In this document: positions 35,619 to 43,713 of the stretch, one piece after another
Position numbering within the stretch: position 1 is the stretch's first letter
Layout: each line of letters starts with the position of its first letter
DNA from: Pedobacter alluvionis
GTDB lineage: Bacteria; Bacteroidota; Bacteroidia; Sphingobacteriales; Sphingobacteriaceae
Direction of reading: 5' to 3'
DNA: 64,000 nucleotides
Assembly (NCBI RefSeq): GCF_003664035.1
Contig: NZ_RCCK01000015.1
Span: 372,001-436,000, forward strand
Notes under the pieces: model-generated
The model's input: the letters and a program-made list of their open reading frames with translations, nothing else
What the model was told of the DNA's origin: nothing
The model's database searches: none
Position numbers and translations under genes: made by a program

Positions 35619-35833
35619 AATGAACCTCCATTTTTATGTGAATGATATATCAAGTTTCGGATTTGTATTGTCAAATAATGCGCTGAAAATCAAAGTATAG
35701 CATGCTAAACAAAAAGTGATTTTTTTGAGATTGCTAGATGTTAACGAGATCATATGTGATTTTCCGTTTCAGAAAAACCGTCCGTTTTGTTTAATATGAG
35801 AACGTCCCCATTGAACTCATTATATTAATCAAT

Positions 35834-35856
35834 ATAAGTAAGTTCAACTTACTTAT
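35834..35856. promoter_or_regulatory. Perfect 23-bp palindrome upstream of a serine hydrolase gene
   Basis: Two 11-base arms (ATAAGTAAGTT and its complement) flank a single C. It lies 23 bases before the ATG at 35880. Symmetry, size and place suggest an operator for a dimeric repressor; no regulator gene is adjacent. The rest of the 260-base gap after the doxX remnant shows no gene. Confidence 0.5.
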
Positions 35857-35915
35857 TTCTCTTAAATAGCTGTAACACAATGCGAAGCAAATGCGTCTTA
35901 CTAAAAAACTTAATG

Positions 35916-36986
35916 ATGAAGAGTATGTTTATTGCACTTTTGTTGTCAACTACAGGTCTTTTTGCAACTGCACAATCTTCTACTGTTAGCTCTTTTATAG
36001 AAAGTTATATCCACCAGCATAGCTTCAGCGGTACTGTGCTTATCCAAAAAGATTCAGAGGTACTGTACCATGCCAGCTTTGGACTTGCAAATCGAGAATT
36101 TAAAATTCCATTTAATGATGATACAAAATACAAGATTTGTTCAATAACTAAATCCTTCACTGCTACTTTAATACTACAACTTTATGAGCAAGGTAAGATT
36201 GACTTGAATGCGAAAATTTCTGCTTATTTGCCAGACTATGCTGGAGAAGGTGCAACGCGTGTATCAATTCATCAATTATTGAATCATACTTCGGGACTTG
36301 CTAATACAGATACTGTTAAAAGCCTGGAAAATGCTTTAAAGTATGGTATTGGATTCTATAACAAGCCATATACATCTGATCAATTAGTGAAAAATTTTTG
36401 TTCTAACCAGTTGGTTAATGAGCCTGGTAAGAAATTTGATTATAATAATGGCGATTACATTATTCTAGGTAAAATTTTAGAAAGAATATATCATAAGTCG
36501 TATGAAAAAATTTTAACGGATCAAATATTAACCCCGTTACATATGTACCATTCTGGATTACTTTCTCAAGATAAAATTGTTGACAGTCTCTCCAATACTT
36601 ATTTTTTAAGGACTGACCTTAATCAAATAGTTCCAGATCTTCCAATGTATAATCAGGACTGGTATGCGGCTGGGGCAATGTATTCAAATACCAAAGACCT
36701 GCTAAAATTTTTCAATGCGCTATTTGATTTAAAACTTATTAAAAAGGAAACTTTAGCGCTAATGCTCAAGCCCGGTTTAGATAATTACGGTTATAGTGTG
36801 TGGATCAGGGATTATAAGGGAGCCAATATAAAATATAAGCGAATAGAGCGATATGGTAGTATTTTAGGGGCAAATGCAGTTGTATTTCGTTACTTGAATG
36901 AGAACGTTACCGTAATTGTTTTAAGCAATACTAATCTAACAGATTTAGGTGACTTTGCTTTACAGATAGGAAGAAGCATTTTTTAA
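35916..36986 (+). CDS. Beta-lactamase-family serine hydrolase (class C-like)
   Basis: An exported 356-residue protein of the beta-lactamase/penicillin-binding esterase superfamily (signal peptide about 1-20, ending ATAQ). The SxxK motif is CSITKSFT (about 75-79) and the YxN motif DYNNGDY (about 174). The third motif, normally H-x-G, reads RYGSILG, so the histidine is replaced by tyrosine, as in some esterase-like members. An ATG at 35880 is also in frame but would spoil the signal peptide; 35916 is preferred. Substrate unknown. Confidence 0.85.
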   Translation: MKSMFIALLLSTTGLFATAQSSTVSSFIESYIHQHSFSGTVLIQKDSEVLYHASFGLANREFKIPFNDDTKYKICSITKSFTATLILQLYEQGKIDLNAKISAYLPDYAGEGATRVSIHQLLNHTSGLANTDTVKSLENALKYGIGFYNKPYTSDQLVKNFCSNQLVNEPGKKFDYNNGDYIILGKILERIYHKSYEKILTDQILTPLHMYHSGLLSQDKIVDSLSNTYFLRTDLNQIVPDLPMYNQDWYAAGAMYSNTKDLLKFFNALFDLKLIKKETLALMLKPGLDNYGYSVWIRDYKGANIKYKRIERYGSILGANAVVFRYLNENVTVIVLSNTNLTDLGDFALQIGRSIF

Positions 36987-37153
36987 CTTGGAAGATAGTA
37001 CCTTGTTTAACTTAAGAGCGGAAAATTCTTGATAAAGAATATCAACTATTCACCTAAAATCTCACATAAAGAGCATAACCTTTTTTGTTAAGCCGTGACA
37101 GGGATTAACTTTAAGCTTTTAAGCATATTTTGCATGAGTGGAGGTGTAATGAT

Positions 37154-37184
37154 TTGAACATAAATTAGTTATGACTTAACTTTG
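37154..37184 (+). promoter_or_regulatory. Strong housekeeping promoter upstream of the 36-residue ORF
   Basis: TTG at 37154-37156, 20-base spacer, then perfect TAACTTTG at 37177-37184. This is the same layout as the ahcY promoter. The predicted transcript would start near 37190, leaving a leader of about 97 bases before the ATG at 37288. A second, weaker set (TTG 37235-37237, TATTATTG 37257-37264) lies closer. Confidence 0.65.
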
Positions 37185-37287
37185 CAGTTTTAACCATTTG
37201 ATGTAAAATTAACATAAAATTAATTTATACCGTTTTGGTTTTTGGTATGAATTTGGTATTATTGCTTAAATAGATAGGTTTTTTATC

Positions 37288-37398
37288 ATGAGCAAAGAAA
37301 TATTAGAGTTTTCTGTACAGGTAGATGAAAAATTTGACCTAAAATTTAACTGGTTAGATGGCTTTTGGGGAGCTGCATTTAAATTTTTTGGAAAATAA
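37288..37398 (+). CDS. 36-residue aromatic-rich small protein, unknown
   Basis: Short ORF MSKEILEFSVQVDEKFDLKF...ending in WLDGFWGAAFKFFGK. The N-terminal half is acidic and the C-terminal half is rich in Trp, Phe and Gly and ends basic, giving a leader/core look. It has no homologue I can name. A strong promoter lies upstream and rlmD with its own promoter follows. No peptide-modifying enzyme, peptidase or exporter is adjacent. It could be a microprotein, signalling peptide or bacteriocin-like peptide, or the transcript may act as RNA. Confidence 0.45.
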   Translation: MSKEILEFSVQVDEKFDLKFNWLDGFWGAAFKFFGK

Positions 37399-37555
37399 TT
37401 TTTAAATCGGTGGTTTAATTGACTGGTATTTCTTGCCTGCCTGGAACTTTAGTGCCTAATTTTTCTTGTTTCCTTGATTTTATTCACATTTCGCGTAAAT
37501 TATTTGTATTCATTCTGACCTTAGCTTTCTACTTTAGTCTTTCAGCCTTTTGCCT

Positions 37556-37563
37556 TATCTTTG
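37556..37563 (+). promoter_or_regulatory. -7 element directly before rlmD
   Basis: TATCTTTG ends seven bases before the ATG at 37571, so the transcript would have almost no leader. The longer frame from TTG 37550 overlaps this element and is rejected. Confidence 0.55.
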
Positions 37564-37570
37564 CAAAATA

Positions 37571-38980
37571 ATGAGTAGAAGAAAACCCGGTACGGTAACA
37601 GTAGTTCCAAACGTACATATAATTGATATCGCTGAAGAAGGAAAAGGTGTTGGCAAGGCCGAAGAATTGGTCATTTTTGTTGACAAAGCTGTTCCTGGCG
37701 ATGTGGTAGATGTGCGGTTGACCAAAAAGAAAAAGAATTTTGCAGAAGCAATCATCGAGCAACTGCACAAAAAATCGGAACTTCGTACAGATCCTTTTTG
37801 TCCTCATTTTGGAACCTGTGGTGGTTGCAAATGGCAACACATGGGTTACGATGCGCAATTGAAGTTTAAGCAGAAAAATGTTGAGGCTGCTTTACAACGC
37901 TTAGGTAAAATAGATACCTCAGGAACTGAACCTATTCTTGGTTCAGCAAAAAACAGGTATTACCGTAATAAACTCGAGTTTACTTTTTCGAATAAACGTT
38001 GGTTAGAAAAAACCGATATGGAACGAGAAGAGGATTTTGATATGAATGCACTCGGTTTTCACGTACCCTTGCGTTTTGATAAAATTTTAGACATCGAACA
38101 CTGTTACCTGCAGGATGAGCCTTCTAATTCGATCAGGAATTCGGTGCGTAAATATGCTTCTGATCATGGTTTGTCTTTTTACGATCTACGTAACCATGAA
38201 GGCGCTTTACGTAACCTGATTATCCGCACTTCTACTACCGGAGAGGTAATGGTAGCGGTCGTTTTCGCTTATCCGGAGCAAGAGCAGGTTGATGGTTTGA
38301 TGGGTTTTCTTCAAAATGAATTTCCACAGATTACTTCTTTGCTATATATCGTTAACCAAAAGAAAAACGATACCATTTTTGATCAGGATGTGGTGGTTTT
38401 CTATGGTCGCGATCATATTTTCGAAGAAATGGACGGCATCCGTTTTAAAATTGGGGTGAAATCTTTTTACCAGACCAATTCTGAGCAAGCTTTTGAATTA
38501 TATAAAATCACCAGGGATTTCGCCAGTTTTAAAGGTGATGAACTTGTTTATGATTTATATACTGGTGCAGGTACCATCGCGAATTTTATTGCAAAAAACG
38601 TGAAGCAGGTAGTAGGCGTAGAATATGTGCCAACCGCAATTGAAGATGCAAAGTTTAACTCCGAATTAAACGGGATCGATAATACAATCTTCTATGCTGG
38701 CGATATGAAAGATATCCTGACTTCAGAATTTATATTGGCACATGGTAAACCAGATGTGGTTATTACCGATCCTCCACGTGCCGGGATGCATGCAGATGTA
38801 GTACAAAGGTTGCTGGAAATGGAATCTGAAAAAATTGTTTATGTAAGCTGTAATGCGGCCACGCAAGCAAGAGATTTAGAGTTACTGAAAGAGAAATACG
38901 ATGTGGTGCGCATTAAACCTGTAGATATGTTTCCGCATACGCAGCACGTAGAAAATGTAGTATTGTTAAGGTTAAAGTAA
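37571..38980 (+). CDS. rlmD: 23S rRNA (uracil-1939-C5)-methyltransferase
   Basis: SAM-dependent TrmA-family methyltransferase (469 residues). An N-terminal TRAM domain (about 10-65) is followed by the iron-sulfur cysteines in CPHFGTCGGCKW (about 76-87). The SAM site DLYTGAGTIANF is at about 327, TDPPRAGM at about 398, and the catalytic cysteine in YVSCNAATQARDL at about 425. The family includes RlmD, RlmC and paralogues, so the exact uracil target is inferred from overall likeness. Confidence 0.92.
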   Translation: MSRRKPGTVTVVPNVHIIDIAEEGKGVGKAEELVIFVDKAVPGDVVDVRLTKKKKNFAEAIIEQLHKKSELRTDPFCPHFGTCGGCKWQHMGYDAQLKFKQKNVEAALQRLGKIDTSGTEPILGSAKNRYYRNKLEFTFSNKRWLEKTDMEREEDFDMNALGFHVPLRFDKILDIEHCYLQDEPSNSIRNSVRKYASDHGLSFYDLRNHEGALRNLIIRTSTTGEVMVAVVFAYPEQEQVDGLMGFLQNEFPQITSLLYIVNQKKNDTIFDQDVVVFYGRDHIFEEMDGIRFKIGVKSFYQTNSEQAFELYKITRDFASFKGDELVYDLYTGAGTIANFIAKNVKQVVGVEYVPTAIEDAKFNSELNGIDNTIFYAGDMKDILTSEFILAHGKPDVVITDPPRAGMHADVVQRLLEMESEKIVYVSCNAATQARDLELLKEKYDVVRIKPVDMFPHTQHVENVVLLRLK

Positions 38981-39080
38981 TAGAATTGATTGAATGAGTA
39001 AAGGATTGAGTGAGAGAATGGGGCAATTGGGCTTTAACATTCAACAATTCACTCAATCAAAATTCAATTAGTAGTTAGGT

Positions 39081-39494
39081 ATGGATAGAGAAGAATTATT
39101 AGGCGCAACGCCCGAGGAGAACGGAGCACCACAAAAGAAGCAGGAAAGTCCGCTGGTAAGCTTAGAAAAAGACCTGGAGTTTTATGCTGATGCGATTAAA
39201 GAAGTAGCCATCGAAATTATGGTTGAAGGCATTTCAGCCCACCCTATTTTTATTGCGCACCAACATGAGGTGAACATTGGCGAACTTATCTTAAACAAAG
39301 AAGAACTTAATACCGATTGGACGATACAAGCTTCTACTTTAGAAGAGTTTGTAGAAAAAGGAATCATCAGTAAGGAGAAAAAAGAACCCTTCTTAAAAGT
39401 GTATAAAAAACCGGAAGATTTTATGTGCGTATTCGTAATTGTTCCTGAAGGTGCCAACTTTATTTATTATCCCTATAAGAAGGGAAGAGGATAA
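39081..39494 (+). CDS. Conserved hypothetical protein
   Basis: A 137-residue soluble acidic protein beginning MDREELLGATPEENG. The region EKDLEFYADAIKEVAIEIMVEGISAHPIFIAH is helical and the end is beta-rich (FMCVFVIVPEGANFIYYPYKK). I have seen similar proteins in Bacteroidota without assigned function. It lies 100 bases after rlmD, the gap containing a short imperfect inverted repeat (ATTGATTGAATGAG / CACTCAATCAAAATTCAAT). Confidence 0.75.
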   Translation: MDREELLGATPEENGAPQKKQESPLVSLEKDLEFYADAIKEVAIEIMVEGISAHPIFIAHQHEVNIGELILNKEELNTDWTIQASTLEEFVEKGIISKEKKEPFLKVYKKPEDFMCVFVIVPEGANFIYYPYKKGRG

Positions 39495-39508
39495 AAAATA
39501 CTAATATT

Positions 39509-41185
39509 TTAGTTGCTCACTTTACTGAACTGTAAATTTTTTACCCTGACGTGATTTAGTGTAAAACCTGTAATTTTATCATTTGCGTATTTAAATGTGA
39601 TGTCAGTTGTTCCTGCTTCCCAGACTCTATACTTGTTTTTTTGGAGTAATACCAGGTTTAATCTGCCATTTGGCATAACCAATTGAAAATCGTTATTTTT
39701 TTGAATGATTTTGTAATATGAGTTAATTTCATTGTTATAGAAACTCATTTCACTGTTATTAAATGGGGTTGTTTCGGTGGTTGTTATTCGTGCTGCTCTA
39801 GTCGTTTTTCCATTTTGTATAATCTCTAATCTATTCATCTTGCCACCGATAGCTTTCTTAAATTGAAATGTAATATCGATAGTTTTATCAATATAATATA
39901 GCGAATCATTTAAGGGTATGATTGGATAATTAATTTCATTCCAGCCCTGTAAAATGGTCAATTTTCTGCTGTTGCCAGATACATAGAAAAGCTTGGTACT
40001 GTCATTTTCAAGTTTATAATGGCCTGTATAGCTTAGCGTATCTTGGTTTTTCTTGGGATATGGTGTTTCCGCATTATTTTTAGCTATGTCTTCTAACTTA
40101 TCATTTCCTGGATAGATTTCTCCCAAAATTTTATCTGAAATATCATCAGGGCCAAAATTGTTTTCAGGACTAATAGTATCATTGTTAGTGAAAACAACAA
40201 TGCCTAAATCTTCATCTGGAAAGTAACGCATGGAAGAGTGATATCCGTATAAATCTCCGCCATGAGCTATTAATCTTTTATTTTTATTAGTTGTTACAAA
40301 CAATCCGCCAGCGTAAACAGTAGATTTACCATCGTTTGTTTTACCAATCTTAAGCATATTTTTCCAAACGCTATCTCCAAGGATGCTGTGCAGTTTCATC
40401 TCTGCAAACCACTTATCCCAGTCGCTGATTTTACTATAAACATTTCCTTGGCCTATGGTTTTTGTGTGGAGTATATTTTCAACAAAATTTTTATTTTCTA
40501 ATACATAGCCATTAGCTTTTCCCAGAACTTGATGCGTTCTCGAAAAAGTAGTGTTATTCATCTTTAATGGTTTGAAAATGTACTTATCGGCATATTGAAC
40601 TAAATCCATGCCTGATACTTTTTTAACCATTAAGGAAAGTAAAAAATAACCTGAATTACTATAGCTAAATTGATCGCCTGGAATAAAGTTTAATGAATGT
40701 TGACTGGCTATTATTTGATAAGCATTCTCGTCATCAATTAAAGTGTTTTCATCAAAATTTACCAACCAGATTAGTGTATCGTAATCTCTCAACCCACTTT
40801 GATGATGTATTAAGTGGTCTATAGAAATGCTATCAGCATATTTTGGTAAATCTTTGAAATATTTTGAAATTTTGTCGCTGGTTTTTAGTTTGCCCTGTGC
40901 CTGAAGAAGATAAATGCAGGCAGCAGTAAATTTTTTACCATCAGACGCAATATTAAAAGATGTTTCAGCTGTATTTTTTCTATTGGTTTTTAAATCAGCC
41001 AAGCCAAAACCTTTCTTGTATATAAACTGACCATTTTTTACAACCCCAACTGCAAAACCAGGTTCGTTGGGTTTTATGATACCAGACAATACACGGTCAA
41101 TTCTTTTTGATAATGGGGTTTGCCCATAACACAGGGTGCTTAATAAGAGAGTGTTAAAGAGAATAATTGAGATTTTGCTTTTCAT
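39509..41185 (-). CDS. Exported beta-lactamase-family serine hydrolase with C-terminal beta domain
   Basis: A 558-residue protein with signal peptide (ending TLCYGQ). The catalytic domain (about 25-370) has SxxK as SDGKKFT (about 78-84), YSN as FSYSNSGY (about 170), and HGG as IAHGGDLYG (about 310). A beta-rich C-terminal domain (about 400-558) follows, as in esterase/peptidase-like members. The start at 41185 is chosen because it begins the signal peptide and lies 21 bases after an ECF-type -10 box; the longer frame to 41275 runs through that promoter. Confidence 0.88.
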   Translation of the reverse strand: MKSKISIILFNTLLLSTLCYGQTPLSKRIDRVLSGIIKPNEPGFAVGVVKNGQFIYKKGFGLADLKTNRKNTAETSFNIASDGKKFTAACIYLLQAQGKLKTSDKISKYFKDLPKYADSISIDHLIHHQSGLRDYDTLIWLVNFDENTLIDDENAYQIIASQHSLNFIPGDQFSYSNSGYFLLSLMVKKVSGMDLVQYADKYIFKPLKMNNTTFSRTHQVLGKANGYVLENKNFVENILHTKTIGQGNVYSKISDWDKWFAEMKLHSILGDSVWKNMLKIGKTNDGKSTVYAGGLFVTTNKNKRLIAHGGDLYGYHSSMRYFPDEDLGIVVFTNNDTISPENNFGPDDISDKILGEIYPGNDKLEDIAKNNAETPYPKKNQDTLSYTGHYKLENDSTKLFYVSGNSRKLTILQGWNEINYPIIPLNDSLYYIDKTIDITFQFKKAIGGKMNRLEIIQNGKTTRAARITTTETTPFNNSEMSFYNNEINSYYKIIQKNNDFQLVMPNGRLNLVLLQKNKYRVWEAGTTDITFKYANDKITGFTLNHVRVKNLQFSKVSN

Positions 41186-41205
41186 ACGGTTAAATGTATG
41201 ATTAT

Positions 41206-41232
41206 AGACGATAGGAAATGCTAAAGGGTTGC
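41206..41232 (-). promoter_or_regulatory. ECF-sigma-type promoter of the 558-residue hydrolase
   Basis: Reading the minus strand, GCAAC (41232-41228), a 17-base spacer and CGTCT (41210-41206) match the -35/-10 pattern of extracytoplasmic-function sigma factors. The start codon follows 20 bases later. The downstream bases ATAATC are AT-rich. Confidence 0.65.
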
Positions 41233-41306
41233 ATTCCGCTAATTTTAAATAAAAAACGCCGCTTTGCATCCACAAAGCAGCGATTATTATTAACTAAACT
41301 AAACTT

Positions 41307-42011
41307 TTAATTTACATGGTGTACATCTCCACTTTTTGAGCTTGATGTTTTTTTAAGTGAAGCGTTTCCTTTATAACTCACGTCTCCACCGCCACTCGCA
41401 CTGGCCTCCAAGCCTTTATTTACATAAAGACTTACATCAGAACCACCAGAAGCCTGCACCTTTGCATAATCTGTAATCAATTCATAAGCGTCGATATCAC
41501 TCCCTCCACTTGATTGTATGGTCATATTTTCTGCTTTGCCTTTTAAATCGATATCACTACCGCCGCTTGACTGGATGGATAAGTCGTTACAAACCACCGT
41601 TAATTTTAAGTCTGACCCACCAGATGAGCGAATAGCAAGTTTATCGGTTTTGATCTGATTTTGTGTAAAAACATCCGATCCGCCTGATGCTGCAATAGCA
41701 TTTAGGCTTTTGAAACTTACATAAGCTTTAATGGTACGGTTTTTAAACATACCGCTCCAGTTGATGCCGTCTTTAAATTTTATGATAACATTACTGCCGC
41801 TTTGCTCAACAATAATATCTTTTAATGTTTCCGAATCTGATTTTATGCTCACACTCTCACTGCCACCTTGGGTTAGGTACAAGTCGATTCCACTGCTTAC
41901 GCCAATACTATTGAAATTTTTAACCGTGAAATTTTTAGTTTCCTGTGCCTTAGCGATGTAGCTGGTTAACACTATAAATAAAATGGCGGATGATTTGATA
42001 AGGATTTTCAT
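41307..42011 (-). CDS. GIN-domain (DUF2807) exported protein
   Basis: A 234-residue exported protein (signal peptide ending YIAKAQ). The mature part is a GIN/DUF2807 right-handed beta-helix-like adhesin-type domain. It has regularly spaced repeats ASGGSDVFT, SSGGSDLKL, SSGGSDIDL, SSGGSDIDA, ASGGSDVSL and a degenerate ASGGGDVSY. In Bacteroidota such genes often sit in ECF-sigma operons. The start at 42011 precedes the signal peptide; the upstream frame to 42104 overlaps the promoter. It is probably surface or periplasmic; its partner is unknown. Confidence 0.88.
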   Translation of the reverse strand: MKILIKSSAILFIVLTSYIAKAQETKNFTVKNFNSIGVSSGIDLYLTQGGSESVSIKSDSETLKDIIVEQSGSNVIIKFKDGINWSGMFKNRTIKAYVSFKSLNAIAASGGSDVFTQNQIKTDKLAIRSSGGSDLKLTVVCNDLSIQSSGGSDIDLKGKAENMTIQSSGGSDIDAYELITDYAKVQASGGSDVSLYVNKGLEASASGGGDVSYKGNASLKKTSSSKSGDVHHVN

Positions 42012-42096
42012 AGTCGTTTTGTTAAATGATTCTGAAGCTTCATTACGCAATATTGTGCAATAAGGACTTCGTTTTTGTGTTTTGGTTATAGGTATT

Positions 42097-42122
42097 AGAC
42101 GCATCTCTGATGAAAACGTTGC
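42097..42122 (-). promoter_or_regulatory. ECF-sigma-type promoter of the GIN-domain gene
   Basis: On the minus strand GCAAC (42122-42118), 16-base spacer, CGTCT (42101-42097). The leader to the ATG at 42011 would be about 80 bases. It lies within and next to the 40-base repeat 42112-42151. Confidence 0.65.
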
Positions 42123-42151
42123 AAGCAGTCGAAATTATTTTTCAAATAGTT
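42112..42151. repeat. 40-bp direct repeat, copy 1 (promoter-associated)
   Basis: Identical over 40 bases to 43624-43663. On the minus strand it holds the -35 GCAAC box and about 29 bases upstream of it. The two copies flank the 464-residue hydrolase gene. Confidence 0.85.
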
Positions 42152-42186
42152 GAAAAACCTGAATGGTCTTCTTATGAACTTTAAAA

Positions 42187-43581
42187 CTATTTATCCATTT
42201 TAGTGCATTTTAGAATATTATCTCCGTCTTTAATTAAAAGGGTATCAACAATACCTTTTTCATTTTTTGTAAAAATTATCTTTGGATCAAAATCCCAAAG
42301 AAAAAATATTTCCTGTGTTTGCGGGAACAGATTGAAAGTTGGTAAACCAATGGTTTTTAAGATTAAATTCTTATCCTTTTTATAAATATTTACCACTTCG
42401 CCATCTGGCCTCATGTATTTGCCTGTATAGGTATTTAATATATCATCGCTTATATTAAAAACTTTATGGATGTCATTTAGTGGCGTACTTTTGAGGGCTT
42501 TATGTATAATTTCTGTTCCTTCAGGCCAAAAAGACCTGACAATGTTATTGCAAATGATTTGTCCATTGTCTCCATTGGTTAATACAATTATGCCACGTTT
42601 TGATTTTGGAAGCAATACGATAATCGCCGCTACGCCTGCATCATTACCTCCATGTTCCATTGCATATTCATGATTGGGTAAATCTTTAATTAGTCGCCAA
42701 CCTAGTCCCTGCATTAAATTCTGATTAATTTTAGCCTGTCCTTTAATTATTTTATTAAATAATTGCTTAGAAATATGGAGACCATTTAAAGTTTCAATGC
42801 CAAATTTACTAAGGTCAATAACTGTTGTAATCAGATCATCTGCAGCACTTGGTTCGGAAGCATAATTACTTTTGGTGTATTCTTTTCCATTTGCATCGTA
42901 CCACCTGCTAAATCTTTTTAAATCTTGCTTACCATCCCATTCATGTTTGGTGTCGATCATACCGAATGGTTTAAATAAAATCGAGTCTGAAAGTTGAACT
43001 AAAGATTTATGAAATTTATGCTCTATGGCTTTTTTGAGATACTCCATTCCTTCTCCCGAATAATTAAATTTGGTTCCTGGCGCAAATTCAAATTGAAGTT
43101 TCCCTGATGCATTCATCCATCTCCAATTGCTAAATCCTGATTGATGACTTAAGATATGGCGGGTTGTTAGTTTTTTTGATAATGAATCGGATGCAATATC
43201 AGGATCGGTATAGTAATGATATAGTGGTTCATCTAATTGCCAATCGCCATTATCAATTAGTTTTAGTACAAGCGTTGAAAATACCACTTTAGTTACCGAT
43301 GCTACATTGAAAAGTGTATTGACTGGTTTTAGAGATCCAGTAGAATCCTTGCCATATACTTTTGCATGTATTAACTTTCCATCTTGTATTATGCCAAGGC
43401 CTACATTTGGGACATTTAAATCTTTTTGCCAGGCAGCTAATTGATCTTCCAAAAGTTTGATTTTTTCTTCAGATCGATTGTGTTTGAGCATTTTACTACG
43501 ACTATTATTCTGAGCGTAATTGATAGTCGGACTTAATAGAAATAAAAAAAGATAAAAAATTATTTTGTTCGAATGTTTCAT
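42187..43581 (-). CDS. Exported beta-lactamase-family serine hydrolase
   Basis: A 464-residue protein with signal peptide (about 1-23, ending TINYAQ). SxxK is ASVTKVVFS (about 93-96), the Tyr motif FNYSGEGM (about 172), and the third motif MEHGGNDAG (about 310). A C-terminal beta segment (about 385-464) includes TGKYMRPDGEVVNIY. Its ATG lies 28 bases after an ECF-type -10 box. Together with the two neighbouring hydrolases it suggests a peptidoglycan, ester or beta-lactam-related stress function, not resolvable from sequence. Confidence 0.87.
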   Translation of the reverse strand: MKHSNKIIFYLFLFLLSPTINYAQNNSRSKMLKHNRSEEKIKLLEDQLAAWQKDLNVPNVGLGIIQDGKLIHAKVYGKDSTGSLKPVNTLFNVASVTKVVFSTLVLKLIDNGDWQLDEPLYHYYTDPDIASDSLSKKLTTRHILSHQSGFSNWRWMNASGKLQFEFAPGTKFNYSGEGMEYLKKAIEHKFHKSLVQLSDSILFKPFGMIDTKHEWDGKQDLKRFSRWYDANGKEYTKSNYASEPSAADDLITTVIDLSKFGIETLNGLHISKQLFNKIIKGQAKINQNLMQGLGWRLIKDLPNHEYAMEHGGNDAGVAAIIVLLPKSKRGIIVLTNGDNGQIICNNIVRSFWPEGTEIIHKALKSTPLNDIHKVFNISDDILNTYTGKYMRPDGEVVNIYKKDKNLILKTIGLPTFNLFPQTQEIFFLWDFDPKIIFTKNEKGIVDTLLIKDGDNILKCTKMDK

Positions 43582-43608
43582 TTTCCCTGCGTGTTCTATT
43601 GGATTATC

Positions 43609-43634
43609 AGACGGTGAGGAGGAGAAAACGTTGC
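43609..43634 (-). promoter_or_regulatory. ECF-sigma-type promoter of the 464-residue hydrolase
   Basis: On the minus strand GCAAC (43634-43630), 16-base spacer, CGTCT (43613-43609), giving a leader of about 20 bases to the ATG at 43581. Same boxes and spacing as 42097-42122. Confidence 0.65.
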
Positions 43635-43663
43635 AAGCAGTCGAAATTATTTTTCAAATAGTT
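43624..43663. repeat. 40-bp direct repeat, copy 2 (promoter-associated)
   Basis: Perfect copy of 42112-42151. It carries the -35 box of the minus-strand hydrolase gene and lies 50 bases before the plus-strand phosphoribosyltransferase ATG. Confidence 0.85.
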
Positions 43664-43713
43664 TGAATTTCACCCTTAAAATCGTTCTTTTTGTATTCAA
43701 TCCTTTTTATACA

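Noticed and set aside
37288..37398. RiPP precursor with a biosynthetic cluster
   Set aside because: The leader/core look is suggestive, but no modifying enzyme, peptidase or transporter is adjacent, so only a small unknown ORF is claimed.
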